Shown here piece after piece: positions 10,401-25,400 of a stretch of DNA of 64,000 nt (positions are counted from its first letter, which is position 1; the number at the start of each line of letters is the position of its first letter). Location: positions 868,488-932,487 of the forward strand of contig WBMW01003926.1 in the NCBI GenBank assembly GCA_013396635.1. Direction: 5' to 3'. The DNA is from Penelope pileata. Its lineage: Eukaryota; Chordata; Aves; Galliformes; Cracidae. The position numbers were made by a program, and so were the translations under genes. The notes under the pieces are model-generated. The model worked only from the letters and a program-made list of their open reading frames with translations, made no database searches and had not been told where the DNA came from.

Positions 10401-13400
10401 GTAAAATCATGAACTCTCACACTTTGTATGGAGTGATTTTTTTTTCTCCTATTTGTCAATACTAGAAAATGCAGCCACAAAAGAAGCCTTACAATATTTT
10501 TCCATGAAGGACAGTGGAAACTATGAAACCCCCAGGATGTCACCTCCATGAGGCAGACAACAATAAGGCGGCGACAGCGTAAACTCTCTGACCCACATCC
10601 TCTCCCCACAAACCTTGACTGGAGTGTGTTATGTAAACTGTCTTCTCTTCAAAGTAAATGTTAGTTTGGATTAAAACAAGCCATACACCTACACAGAACA
10701 AACCCTGAAAACGGCCAGGAATAGCTTGCTGACAGCTGTACCTTACACACCACGCAGCAGTGAAGCTCTGCAAGAAGATCCTGTACCAAAGAGGACACAA
10801 AGAGCACTCACCCAATATGCTGGCTTTGCCTATGTTTGTTATGGACTCCCCATAGTGGCGTCGAACCATGACTGGTGAAGTAGTGGGGCTTGGTACAGTC
10901 GAAGCACTTTCACCATCGGTGGCTGAGGTAGGTTCTTTCGTTGGGTTGAGAAAGCTTGGCTTCATGTGCTCATAAGGGAGAGGGTTTGCAGTGTTGTACC
11001 AGTGGATCTGGACAGGCGAAATGTTGCTGTAGTGTTTCAGGATTAAAGGTTCTAATCTATAGGCCTGCAAGAGCAATTCAGAAAAGAAAATATGGAGCAT
11101 CAAGACTAAAAACTATACACCCTTCCTATTCAGAGCCCTCTCCGACCTCAAATGCAAAATATCTGTAATGAGTGAAGCCTGGGCAGTGACAGAACAATGA
11201 CATTATGGTCTGGTTCACTTTTATTTTCACAGCCTGGAAGATGCATTAGCTGCCAAGTTGCTCGTGCACTCACATTTGCACATTTCTCTCCAACAATTTT
11301 ACCCACTGCTGTTACCAACACAGAAACTGCTGTTCTCAATGCTTGTTATTATGCACAGGAAGACCAAACTTCATCTACAGTTAAACTGGTTCTGCACAAT
11401 GTGAGAAACCAACCATGTAAACATTCTTCTTGAATTTTTGTTGAATCCTGTGCAAACCATGAATTAGAAGGGCATCTGTATGTTTAAGAAGTTACTTTCT
11501 CTTCTATTTTTCTTTCTTTTTCTTGTTTACTCCGATGTAGAAAAGCAGTCTTCATTTCTTTATCTTAGAACAAAATAAAGTTACTGCTCGCAGAGTGAGC
11601 CCACTGACTGCAGCATGCCCACCCATCCTCGTGCCCAAGGAAAAGCTCTGGAGCTTGGAATTGCTACAGCTGAACAAGATCAGCTGAGCAGAACCAGCAC
11701 GTCTGGATACAAGTCTGAAGATACTCAGGTTCAGGTACAGTATCTCAAATTACTGTTGTACAATAAGCACAAAACTTCCACATCAGACTCTCATCAAAGA
11801 AGTTGCCAAGGTAATACAGATCAGAGGCCCAACATCCTGCCTTTGATAACAGCAAATACTGGCTGCCTATGGAAGAGCATAAAGACAGCGCAAAGCTCTA
11901 CCAAGACTTCCTTCCCAAGTCCTATCCCACCCTCTAACAATCTGTTATTCCCCTTGGAAAAACAACAGGGTCTTTGTTGTTCCACAGTATCATGTAAACT
12001 GCTTGTGAAGCCTTTTTGTAACAGCAGTGGTGGATTTGGACAGATGACCTTTAATGGAAGTCAGTAAGCGAAACACAAGTTGGAACTTGACTGAGAAGGA
12101 TGATTTCATGTCTTTGCAAAAAAACCAAAAACCCAGCGTCCTCAAATCTTACCCTTATTAATTTCAAAAGAGAAGCAAAGTATATGATATTTAAGGCAGT
12201 TATTTGCAGCAAATGTTCAACAGTGACAAGAACCAAGACACTGCACACTAATCATCAACAAGCAGCCCTGTGCTGGAACATACTCGTGTTGATTCACATG
12301 CTTTGAAGAACACGTTATCACACAGCTGATGCTCAGAAACACTCAAGGTAAAAGCTTACAACTGCAATTACGACTCACCACTGGATCTGTTGGATGAAAA
12401 ATATTTAGTAAGCGGTTACAAATTGTTCTGGGCAGAATGTGATCTTGACTACCGCTGTTTCCTGGACGGATGCCACGCAATGCCAAAAACACTGCTAGTG
12501 GAGATCCCATACAGAAGAAATTCTCAACCTAAGGAGAGATGCCATCTGTGTTAATAAGGGTGGAAACAATGCTTTCCAGCACAGCTGGAATTTGATTTCT
12601 TTCTGTTTCAACCAAGGGATAGTATTGGTAAGTTGAGAAAGGGAAGAGCCCTATAGCATACAGTGTAACATAGCAGCTTAAGTTTCCCATTTCCCTTTGC
12701 TGTGAGAAGAGAGTTACAGGTTGTGGTGCTGCACAGTTTGAGAACTGAGAAACAAGTCGGACATTTGAACTGAAAGGAGCCTACCAACACTGGAAGGGGT
12801 AACGCAAGAAGAATTTGGAAGATAAGGAAACGTGATGTGTTTCACAAGATTGAAGTCTGTCTTCTCATGCAACTCTTCAAAGTTTACCACAGCTCCTTAA
12901 TCTCAGCCTCACCACCACGACTCATTTTGCTATACAAGATATCAAGGCAGCAGAATGCAAGCTACACCGAGTACTGAAGACAACCTACAGAAAGCACTTA
13001 TGGCAGTCACACACACACACAGGCTGGTGTTACACACAACCACTTAAAACTTTGGTGTTAAGTGCACAGAATGATGCTTGCCCAAAGTGCCACCACATCA
13101 CAAACCAGGAACCATGGCCCAAGTACAGCACATGAAGCTACCCTGCAGCCTACTCTCACGTTGTCCAGAGCTACCTGACTTGCTCCAAGAGGATTGCCTT
13201 CAGCACTGGGAGCCAGGTGGAGGAAACCCAGCCTGCACCTACTGACCCATCTGATAAAGGTCACTGAGCATGCACCAGTGGTAACGACTTTTGGTCACTA
13301 CCAACCTGGGCTGGGATTCAACAGTGACCTAGAGGTGATTGGCTTCGTATCCCATTACCAATCCTCAGACATCATCTCCTAGAAACATCAAATGTAAAGC

Positions 13401-16400
13401 TCTGTAGTCAAAAATATTTTCGAAAGTCAACGTTACTTTTTAACCCATAGAATATTTTCTTATCTGAAAAAGTAATTTTACCATGATTACAACTTCACTG
13501 TAACGTTCCCAGGAGCAGTGCCAGTTTGCAAGGCACTGTGACCAAGCAACTGTCAGCGTGCTGCTGCTTCACTGGCGAGAGAAATCCCTTCATTCTTGCT
13601 AAGTGCACGTGGAGAAAGCTTGGATTCCCACATGCCTTCACTGTAAATCAGCACATGGAGCGAGGGTGTGGAAAGAATGGCCTGTTTCATCTATCAGATT
13701 CCAGTGCTGAACAAAACATTCTTCCTCCTCTGACTTGGCACTGGTACTCCACCTCTTCCTTCCAAAAGAATGCACAAGCTCCAATTCAATGGAAAAAAAA
13801 ATATCTAGGTCTTCAGCAAAGCTATTCAATGTCATATGCTGCAAAGCACTGCTCGCTGTCATCCACGGTGTTACCCTAGTCTAGTTCAAAGCAGCTCTTC
13901 TTTCCATTCATCTTTACACAGACCCTTATGTTTCTGCAGCTTGGACAAAAAGCTTTCTCATCTTCAGATACAATAGAAACAGATATTCACTGTGCAATCC
14001 TCTAAAGTGAGAAAGTAGAGTTTCAACCCTGCCCATCTGTATGTCTGCATACAGCATTTGGAGTACACAGTCATGGTCTTTCTGCTTCAGAAAGAAATCA
14101 GCGATTGCCAGCTGACACTTGCTAGCAGATACTTCAGAGATGTTTTCATAAATTCACCTTGTGCAACTACAAACGAGGCAAAAATCTCAGGAGGTCAATA
14201 AATGGTTACCAAGTGCATGTTTCTATTGACAACCACACGATGAGCAGTGCCCACAGCCTTTTTCTTGGAGCACAGTGCCCATTGCTGTATCTTTTCTTAC
14301 ATGCACAAGCCTTTCAACATCACCTTCCATCTCTGGTAAAGTTTACAAAGTCAGAGAGTATCTTAAGGGGAGGCAATAGATTTATACCAAAGCAGCGAAA
14401 GCTAAAAATCAAAAGCAAGTCTTCCAGAAATAAAGTCCTTTAAATTGCAGTCATTACACTCTTAGCACTGTTAGAAGTGGATGAAGGAAAGACTGCCATC
14501 AATGAAACCTACTGGGAACAGAGGACTGAAATCTTTCTATTAAGGTGTCTATCAATGTTGTTGTTCCCCCAAGAAGCAGGAGTGAGGCACTTCACATACT
14601 CTCCTGTAAATGTTTAACAGAGAAGCAATTTTTTAGAATGTGACTTTTCATGGTATCACTTTTCTCCTGGTTATGACTCATAAGCAGAGGACATAATGAA
14701 TTAATTTTTATGTTAAACAGGAGCTGAGACAAGTAGTCACGCATTCGAGTTAAGGCTGAACTTTTTTTGGAACAAAAAGGAAAATAAAATAGTTGAATGA
14801 GAGTTGAAGTAGGACAGCACCGCTCTTTTGTGCATATATGAGCATGGGGGACATATGAACATGTTTGGTGGCAAAGATAAAACAGAAGAGGCAGAAGGCC
14901 AGTTTATGTTTCTGTGCTGCCTTTCTACCTGGGGATTCCCAAATTTCCTCCTAGAGTGAGGAAATACAGACCTCTCCAGTAGTTTCTGTCTGCTCCTTTG
15001 CCCAGAACATTCTGCAGCCCTAAAGAAAACAGAGACTTCTACTGCCATTACCTGGGGAATTTCTAACAGTTGTGTGTTGAACCACTATGGCACATTTTGG
15101 TATCCAGTTTAAAAGCTTCTTCCTCTCAGATCCCACTAAATCCCACATCAGCATCCCATTAAACTCTCGTAATTCTTGTACATGTGGTACATCACTAGTA
15201 CGTTACATAAACTCCTGATTGTTTTTGTTGACATTGACATCACTGTCAGATGATGCTACACAGAAACCACAAAGCCACCTACAAGCTGGAGTTCTCCTGG
15301 AAGAGTTTCTGTAAGCATAGGTGAATTAGAAATGCTAAGGAATCCCAAAGCACTTTGGGCCATCTCAATACTAGGGAGCAACTGAGCGACATCCTGCTCT
15401 CCACTTCCACGTTGTGCTTGAAAATCACCTCCTAACATTCATTCTCACAAATTGCAGTCATATAAAGGCAGGTATCACACCCTTCCCCATGTGTTCAAAT
15501 TCTGGCTAGTCTTTTTCATCACAACTGTGTGTACTCCTTTAGTAGTGTATGACAGCCTAAGGAGACCAGGAATCAAAGACTCCAGTCTCCTGCACTGCAC
15601 AGACCAAAATAATTTGTGGATGAGGCACTTGCACTGAATAACACTCCAAGATCATATCAGAGCTCTGGTCTACCAAGAGCCTATGTGCTTGGTAGCCACT
15701 ACCTACAAAGCAGTTACTTCTCTTTCAAGAAGCTAGTCACCCTCAGTAAGCTGGACTGGCTTGCTGATGAGCAATCATCTTCCAGTGACATCCTGCAGAA
15801 AGCCTCCCACGACAGAAGCACCTTGCCATCACGCTTGTGGAAAGCCTTCCTCTTTCCCTTGAGGTCTCCTTTCTTCCCCTTGAGCTCTGTCTCGTGCACA
15901 GCTCTCAAGCAATAGAACCATAGAAGGGTTCAGGTTGGAAGGGACCTTAGAGATCATCTTGTTCCAACCCCCTGCCATGGGCAAGGACACCTCCCACCAG
16001 ACCAGGTTGCCCAAAGCNTCTCCCCTCCCTCACCCTGCTGGGTCCTTAGCTTTGCTTTACACTAGGAGCACCAGCATAAAGAAACAAAATGTCTTTCTTT
16101 CAGTAAGGTTAAAAAAAAAAAAAAAAAGGACACAGAGCAATGGAAAACTACCTAGCAGTAATTTGGATATGGTCCTCTTTTCTCCCCCCTCTTTCTTTTC
16201 CCCTCCCTTCCTGCTCCCTCTATAAAGCATCTGTTCAAAGAAATCTTCAGTTTAAACACAGCTGAGGGAAGAGTAATCTTTGCACAGAGCAAGAGGAGCA
16301 TGACTGACTCCAGCTTCTTTGATGGTGGAGATAATAGCACAACATGTGTTTTTAAGCCACGATAAAAAGAAGAAGGCTATGACAAATTGAATTACATTTA

Positions 16401-19400
16401 GTTTCCTCTTTTTCATGGCTCAAGATTGACCTTGGCTTCTGTGAGTGCTTCTGAACTCAGAAGGAAAGAAAAATGGCAAGTTAAGAACAATAATCTATTT
16501 TCTTCTCATCTATCATGTCACATTTATATCGTTTAATATTTCAGGATGTAGTAGAGCAGCTAGGAAAGCATTGCATATCCCACCAAGAAGCTAGAAAATG
16601 CATTTTTCCAACGATATGAAATCCTAGCAATTTGCAGACCCAATTAGCAAGCAATCTATTTCACGAGACAAGAAGTGACTTGTCCTCACTGTCAGACCAG
16701 AGTAATTTTGGAGGAAAATCCACTGCTGAAGGAAATTAAATCAGATTTTGCTCAGAGGTGTGACATGTTAGAAGTAGTCCCCAAGGAAAATGGATTAGTT
16801 GACAAAGCAGAAGTGAAATTTTTGAAGTTATGTGATTGGTGCAATTTGCCAAATGGCTTTTTCCTTCCCACACAGTTGTATGTGTTTGTGTAACATGATA
16901 GCCATATATACACAGGGTTATGTATTTACATATCAGCATATTTATTGGTAATAATATATGAATATAGTAACATGTTTATGCACATCCATGCACATTCAAA
17001 TTATTCTACCAACATATAATGGATATGGAAAAATAGAATAACTCAGATTGCAAGTGTATTTTTAGTGCAAGTAGAACATTCAGTAAAAATCTTGACATAC
17101 ATACCTTGAATTTTAAGACGGGTGTTTTTGCTATGGTGGATGCCTTCAAGCCTTGTAACCTCTCTTCTATCTCTCTCAACCTAGAAAATAAGGAGATCTG
17201 TCTGAGATGCACAGAAAAAGCAGCATCATCTCTCTGATCTAAACAGGAGCTCATGGGGGGTCCAAGAGTTTTTCTGTTAGGTACTGAGAGTGACCACATT
17301 TTTTTTTTCCTTTGAGGCAGTCCAATTGATTAAGAATCAATGCATGTGAAATCCTGTTTCTCTGACCACAGGAGGAATCAATCAAGACATGGCAGCTCCC
17401 TTGTTCATCACCCCAAGCATCTGCTCCTTCTCCCTCCTCAGGAGCAGGTGATTCACCTCCTGCTTCCTTGGTGTTTCTGCAGCCAAATTACCTGGTTTTC
17501 AGTCTGTTCTGGAAAAAGACAAAAAAACCCCACACCATCTTCAAGTTCCTCTAAAGCATTTTACAAACAAAAATGTTGAGCTTAACCTCTGTCATCCTGA
17601 ATAGAAAGAAACAAGTCTGGAGCTAAAGCTTTCTGAAGAGCAGTCCTCTCAAAAATGTTAGCATGCTTTAATGAATGTGATTCAGTCTTAAAAAAGAAGG
17701 CATGAGGAATTCTTGACTCTTGTGAACTGCTGTCAAAAGGTTCCAATAAACAAACTCACATGCTTTGTGTATGCTATTCTACAATGCAGAATATTTGAGC
17801 GTGCTGTCCCACTCCCTACTCAGGCACAAGTATTTCCAGAAATCCACTCTGTGTTTGACAGCCTTACAACATTAGAACTCCAGAAGACAGAAAATACAAA
17901 ACTGACATCCTATAACATTTCAGATTGAATGACACTAGGATGGTCCAGGAACAGAAGAGCCACTCATCTATTACAGAAGTGTCTGTGTCAAATGGCACTC
18001 GGATTACTATGGCTGAAACCTGAAACACTTCAGTGAATGCCCAAGGAGTTGGAGTGTGGGTATGAAAATTGTAATTTTTCACTGATCCCATGCTAGTAAT
18101 GTGCCTGAAGGGTCACCTTACCCCTGGGCATGATTATTTGGTCTCTTACTTCTCTTCTTTCTAAAAGTCTGCACTTTATCCAGCCCTGCAGCTGTTGGAG
18201 GTGTCCTGTACCAATTACACACATACTGATTTCAGGCACTGCAGGAGATTTGATGCAAAATGAATGCTTCCAAAGCTCCATCAATACTAAGATAGGTTTC
18301 AAGAAGGAACCAAAAAGGACTGTGATCGTGATTTATCCTCCCTTTCCACTGGGAAGACTGAAGTTCAAGCTCCTGTTAATAGAGTTGTTATCTGCTGGGG
18401 TCTCATAGCACCCTGACACCCAGGTTAGAACAGGGAAGGCACCTTAACACTGTGGAGACACTGTGATTATCCACACGGTCCCTTAATAGTGAGAATCCCT
18501 ACCAACACTTGCAAGACACTGAAACCAAGATCCAATCTGCTGCAACGTGCAGTGTTACTTTGCACTATGAACTGCATTCATATTTCTAAATGGCAGCAGG
18601 CAGAAACTGGTAACTGATCTGCAGCACAGCAGTCCTGAAAGCTCAATCACAACACCTGCATCCAGCTGGTGGAGCTCAGTTTCCAAACTCAGTCTTTGAG
18701 AAAACCTCTCATTTTTCCTGTAGAAACTTTGGAATTTCACTACTCAGGTTCTGAGCATTACAGCTCACTGCCCACCTGCAAGCTACTTTGCTGTGTTTTT
18801 CCTCAAGTATCTGCAGGGCTCGTGGCCTGACCTCTTCCTTTCTTCCTGGGCAGGAGGAGCTCCCTGTGCATCTGGGCAGCGAGCTGGTTGTTTGGGTTTG
18901 GTACAGCCCGTGGGATATGGACTCAGAGCTCTTATTAGCAGTGCCAGCTCCCTTTGACTGTTTAGCTCTTTGTCTAGCATTCACCACTGCCATTCAGCAT
19001 CCTCAGGGGAACATCAGCCACAAAAGATAAAGGCCATGGTGGGTTCTGGAAACACCCAAAGGGCATCATCTAGGGCTGTGGTTTTTTCCTTTCACAATCA
19101 GAAGTGGATGCATTACCGTTGTTTGGTTATGTAAAGCTCCTCAAGTAAACGCTGCTCCTCGTAACTCATCCAACTGTCTGCGAGCTCCTCCTCCTCCTTC
19201 TGCAGCAGCTGTTCGTAGAGCCTGACGGGGTTCCAGCCAGTCATGATGTCATAGGTGATGACACAGCCCAGGGAGTGGGACACAATGGAGACCTTCCCTC
19301 CTTTCTCCTCAAACTCTGGATTCCGAGAGCAGAACAGCGTGTACAGCCGGTTCAGCTCCTGCTGCAGCCCCTTGACGAGCTGTTGTAAGATGGGAAGGGA

Positions 19401-22400
19401 AGAAAGCTTAACATCAAGGGAAGAAAGTTTAACAACACCTTATCGCTGCTTTTCATTCACACACTACATAGAGCTGTTCCTGAGCACCCATGGAGGACAA
19501 GCACGTTGATCTGTTTGTGTAGGCTCTGGGGAGGAGCAAAACCTTAGGGTTGCTCCTGCTCTTGTTCTACAAACAGCCCTCAAAATCCCCACCAGCACAA
19601 CAAATGAACTCGAGGGGCACTGAACTCCTGATGGCAGCAGCAGTATATGGTTAGCTAGTGTTGACTCCACTAGCTCACCTCTGCCTCTGGGCCCACCAGG
19701 AGCCACCAAACAGGACATGTGGTGACCCTAAAGCTGCTGCACTACACAGCCCAAGGCATCCAGTTGAAATAAACCCTCCAACAAAGAACAGCCATGCTTA
19801 AATTGCTGAGCAGCATCCTCTGAGGTGAGCAACGGGGAGCTCCCTGCTTTCACCAGCAGCCCATTAGCAGGGCAGCACCTGTTACCACACCTGTATTTCC
19901 CTCAGAGCTCACTCCTCCCCCACTTTCTGTCCCCTCCAGGACTACATCCTTCTGCTGGGCTGGAGGTTCAGCTCCTCTTCCAAATGAGGAGGCTGGAAGG
20001 AGTCTGAGCCCCCTGTGATCTGGAATCAACACGCTAACATACTGCACCTGTGCGATGTTTTCCTAAAGGAATCAGAATGAAATAATGCCAATAAAGAAGA
20101 AAAAGCCTCGTCTCAGGCAGGAGGAAGATATGGGAGGAGAAAAAGCACAAATGAGAAAGGCAGAGGCAGAATTTGAGCATTTGATACAAGCAATGCTAAG
20201 GAAAAATATTTTCTGGTTACAGGTTTCTGGTAGGGCTAGGGTTCTCAGACATCATAAGCTAATCCTATGATCCTACTGTAATAAATGTGTATTGGTCCTA
20301 TGTTAACTGAATCTCCCAGGGGTTTATCTGCTTCAAATCCTTCACTAGTGTACGTGTACATAACAACGTTAGGATTCACAGACCTAATTTTTTGAGAGAA
20401 ATGTTAAAAGCCACAAGATTAAGAAACTAGACAATACAAAAAAAAAAAAAGCAGCTTTGTTTGTGGTACTCAACATGGTAACTGAGCAATGCTTCCAGAC
20501 TGTGGCAGAGAGGACAAACAAGAAATTGCAAATCATCCCCTCGTTAGCAACAAGAAATTAAAGCTACAGAACATGTAATTTGAGCATGATTTTTCAAGTG
20601 CCTGAATCATTACTGAGTATAAATATGAATGATGCTGGGACTGCCAATGTTGGATACACGTTTTGCTGAGACAGGAACCACCCAGGCCCTGTGCCTCAAA
20701 GCACTGTGAGATGATTAACAAAGCCCTGCAACAGCTCAGAGAAATAAGTAGCAACATTCCCATTTTCAAGTCCTTTTACTGTGCTGCCTGTCCTCGTGTT
20801 GGGCACTGGGCAGACGTTGGAGCTACGTTTGCACATGAATGAACAGGCAGAGGTTTTCAGCAAGAGCTGAAAATAGAAATCAGGACCAGCTTTGGCTGGC
20901 TGGTATTTTTCTCCATTTAAAAAAGGTTTTGATGACAATCCAGAATAAAATAACAGAGGTCTGTTGAAATCAGAGTGTTTCAGGACTGCTGCCAGGAGCT
21001 CAGGGAAAAGAGGGAACGCTGCTCTCCAGCAGTTTGCATGGCTTTGGGGTACCCCCAGGGAGCCAGCACACATCCTCCTGCCCTCAGGGACCTCAGCAGG
21101 GAGCCCCAGGTCCCAGGCACACAGTGGGTGCTCTGCCTGGAGCACTGTCTCCTGGTTTTGGAGAAGGCAGCGCAGAAATGCCAAGCAGACCAGTGCCGGA
21201 CTCACCAAGGCTTCCAGGTACCCTGTCTGTAGCAAGGAGATGAGTAATGCCATCTTGTTTTAAAATCCTAAACAAGCTCATTCAGAAAACCTTCAATCTC
21301 AACATCTTGTTTTTATTTTTCTGATGGGAAGTTAAAAGTAAGGGGCACAACAACTCAACCACTTCCTTGGGTGCTCGTGGTGTAAAAGCTCTTGCTCCCA
21401 GAGCGCTGCCCAACGCACCCAACAGCCCAGCACCCTGCTCTTCTTCCAGGAAGAATATTACATCACTCTGCCCATAGGCACACAGCAAGTAAGTAATCTT
21501 CTGGCATCACATGGTTTCATTATAAATATTTTGTTCTCTTGCCATTTTGGGGTGCAAGGCAGCATTATTCCTGGAAAGCCCTGGTTGGACACCACGTCCA
21601 ACCTTGTTTCAAGCTGTCCCGTTCCTTAGAAACATGCTGTTATGGAGGGCTTACACAAAAACATGGTCTAACAAACTGTTTGTGGATTTCCAAACAGCTG
21701 TAGATTTGGAAATTTGTGAATCAGACGATTTAATTCAGCTAGATCATCTGACACATTGTAAACTCCCACTCACTGGTTGCCCACCTTTGTTTTGGGATGA
21801 AGGTTTGCTGTAGTAAAGCCTCCAGATTTTCAGGCACTAGGAATGCTCTATTTTGCTGCTAAAAGAAAACCAGAAGCCCTCCAACCACAGAGAGTGCTTC
21901 CAGATGCCTGCACCTTGCCAGCAGTTCTGTACCAGTACCTGCTCAGACAGCTGATCCTTTTGGTACATAGGAAGGAAAATAAAAAGGAGGAAAAGCAAAA
22001 GCAGCTTCATTTTAAGTCCCAGCTGCAGAATTATTTGGTTAAGCAGTATAGAAAGTTATTATCTAATCCTGATCTGTTTTCTTAGTCTTAAAAAGTACAC
22101 AATATTCTGACCTGTAGAAGAAAAGCTTGCTTTGAAAAGGGCTTTAGCCTAGAAATGTAACACCAAGTGCCTTCAAACCTGCTTTGTAGTTACAGCCTGA
22201 CACATATCCTAACATATCATTAAGAAATGCATTCTAAAAACATCAATTTATCTTCATCAAAATCAGTGACATTAATTGCAATGAAACACAATATAATCTA
22301 TCAATTTTTTCTCTTGAACTGCAGCACTGTAATACAGTTAAGAGCTGATGTTGTTGTCCTGCCATGTCAGGCTGTCAGCAGAGGGTGCAGCACCCAGCAG

Positions 22401-25400
22401 TGGCTCTCCTGCTGCCTGAGGGTTTTTCCTGCTCCCCCTTCAGCCATCACCAACCACTTCCCCATAAGGAAGCCCTTTTCCCACTGCTTTTCCTTATGCT
22501 TCTGCCAACCCCAAGCCTCACCGCCTGCTGCTCCATGGGATCCATCAGGGGCTTAGGAAGCACCTGCTGCTTCTGCCTGAAAACAGGAAAGCAGGAATCA
22601 TCCAGGAAAGAAGAAAAGCTGAGCAGTGGAATGCAGCATGAACCGAGCCCTCTCTGTCCCCACCTTCCCTCTTGCCACCTCCCTCCCACTTTCCACCTTT
22701 GCCATTGACCAAGGGCCATTTCTGCAGCCCTTGCAGCAGGGCTGCTCTTTGGCAGCCCCCCCAGCAGAGCTTTGGGTAGGGCTTTCCTTGGGTGCTTGCC
22801 CAGCCTGTTATCACCATCTCCTGAAGCTTCTCGCACAGACTCAGTAAGCTCAAATAAGACACAAAAGGATAAATGTGGCAGCACTGGAGTGAGTCAATTT
22901 TCTTCCGTGCAGCTGCTCCCACAAATCTTGTTTGCTGCTCTGACTGCTAATCTGCTGCCTGCTCAGCTCTTCCAGGAGGAACAAGAGAAATGCAGCAAGC
23001 CGGTGTGGCTGCTCCTGAGCACACCAAACCCCTGCAACAAAATGGAAACTTGAATTCTTCAACAACAGCCACGTCAAATCCCTACACCCCAGCTGACTGT
23101 AACATTAATTCAGTGCTGGTCTGAGGCACTGCAACATTTGGAAGAAAGGTACAGGGAATCTTCCAACGTTCCTATTTCTTTTTCTGAGAAAAAGTCCTTT
23201 CTACTTATTCTGGTTTTTGGGGAAAGAAATCCTGAGCAAATTTTGCAGTTTCAGTGCAACAGTTTGGGGCAGGATTGAAATGCTGTGAACCTTGCAGATG
23301 TACCATTGGCAATACACGTTTAACCAGAGAAAATAAAACACAAACGAAGCAGGACTTTACAATGCCTGGAGCCCTTAATGCTGTCAAATTTCAAAGGCAG
23401 ACTTTATAGCAAGCCATAATCAGGCACATTAAGCAGCCCACAATCCTCAGGCTGAGCAGAGAGCCCTTATGTACTATTAAATTTTCAGACCTGCAAAAGT
23501 AAAGACACTCGAGACACAGCCTCTGACACAGTTTGACAGAGCAGTATCCCAGGAATGGATGCATTTCCTCCATGTTTTATTCCTGTCCCAAAGGGTGAGA
23601 GAGACTCTTGATTTCCAACAGCCAGAGATTTCAGCTAGGCAGGGTGCACAGAGAGAAATGCCACAGCACTGAGAGGATGCAGCACACTGCTACCCCTCTG
23701 TGCAGCTCTTTTGGGAGCTGTTTTATTTTTGCTTTGTGAGAAGCAGATTGATTATTAGTTGCCTGGGGCTCCCTTTATCAGCTGAACTTTTGCCAGCATA
23801 TCTCCCATGCAGGAAACCGAAGCCCACAGGATCGAGTTGCTCAGATGTCATCAGTTTTTATTCTGACAAACTGAGGTTAAATGCTCCATGCCCTTCACAA
23901 ACCTAATGAAAAGCTGAGCAAGGGATGGTCTTTCTGCACACACGTGATAATCATGCAATTCGAGGGGAAGGCAAACCAAGACTGACAACCAAGGCATGGG
24001 GATGTGGCAATGGGGCTGCTCTGATCCAGCTATAAATCCCCTCTGCTTTCCAATTACATGCCTGTCTGGTGTATTGCTTCCAACACAGAGAAAAATAACC
24101 ATCCAGGATTCCTGGTGGCAAGGGTATGTGCTTTATAAATATGGGATGGGAGGAGGAGACACCACTCAGCTCCAGCAGAAGCAGCTGATGATGCAGGCAG
24201 AAGGATCACGTCTGTAATCAGCTCTTGGGTACGTGGGGAAGCCTGGACTGGTGAAGCATGAAGGGGAGAAAGTAACCATGGAAGAAGTGAAATACCCAGA
24301 GCTGCTGTCTGTCTCGGCTGGAGCCCCTCTGTGAAGGGTATTAGTAGTGCTCTGCGCTGAGCTGGAAAAAAAGAAGCCTCTAAATCACAGTCATCAGCAT
24401 CCAGAACAGCTGTTCATTCCTCTTCTGATGGAGAGAGGCCTTGTGAGATACAAGCACGGGTAAGCACCCCTGATTTTGTGAAGCAGAAGTTGGCTGCGCA
24501 CACAGCAGACAAACACCTCCTGGACCACACCAAGGAGCTGCAGGATCCTGCCCATACTGGAATCATACAATCATTCAGGTTGGAAAAGCCCTCTCAGATC
24601 CCCCAGCCCATCCCACCATGCCCCAGTGCCACATCTCCACGGATCTGGAACACCTCCAGGGATGGTGACTACCCCACTCCCTGGGCAGCCTTTCCCTTAA
24701 CATCCAGGAAATGAGCTCTTCCGAGAGAACAAGACGTACAGAACCCCGCTGGCACCTCGAGCACAGCAGTGACACAGACATTGCACAGCTGCTACTCCAA
24801 CCCTCAATGACCTGCTGAAGTGACCTTCAGTTTGCAGCTGAAAATCGCATTCAGCGCTCCGGTCTCAAGCTCTTTGATCTGTCAAAGACAACAAAAATTG
24901 TTCTTCTCTTGGGCTCTACTGATGGCCTTCTTCTGGCACTGCTCTCAGCTCCTCCCTCCTCCCCGTGTACCTTCCAGGGCCCTTCCTCTGGCCTCCCCAC
25001 CAGACAGTCTCTCACACGAGCAGCTTGAAGTCCAAGAGGAAAAAACCCAACAGATAAGTACATATCAAAAGGGAGTGCAGGAAACCTGACCTCTGCACCC
25101 CTCCAGCTTGAACAGCATGAATGTTTTTGCAGGCTTCGTGGGAAAAGAATCTGAAGGAGAAAAGCAGAACAGGGAGTTTTGTGAGCAGCTCCCTCCAACT
25201 GCCAAGAGAGCTTCAGACAGAAGCTTGGCCAACATTTGGCAGCAGGCAATAAGAAAGTGTGTGAGCCAAGTGGAGGAAGAAGAAGGTCCTTAAAAGCCAA
25301 CAAAAACAGGCAGCTCAAGGATAGACTGTAAAGGAGCAGGAAGGCACAGAGAAGGGGTGCTTGTTTCACACGAGCCGGGAGAACAGAATGCAGAGGTGGG

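Larger units (their letters stand above)
12529..17104 (-). other. DDHD1: DDHD1 intron
   Basis: 4.6 kb intron. It holds a short CA run (13008-13021), a CR1 3' fragment (15912-16017), a single N (16018) and a poly(A) run (about 16110-16127). No other exon-like segment with DDHD1 similarity was found. Confidence 0.85.

Noticed and set aside
20696..21253. 185-codon minus-strand ORF in a DDHD1 intron
   Set aside because: Leucine-rich chance translation without a domain; neighbouring exons join perfectly in frame without it.
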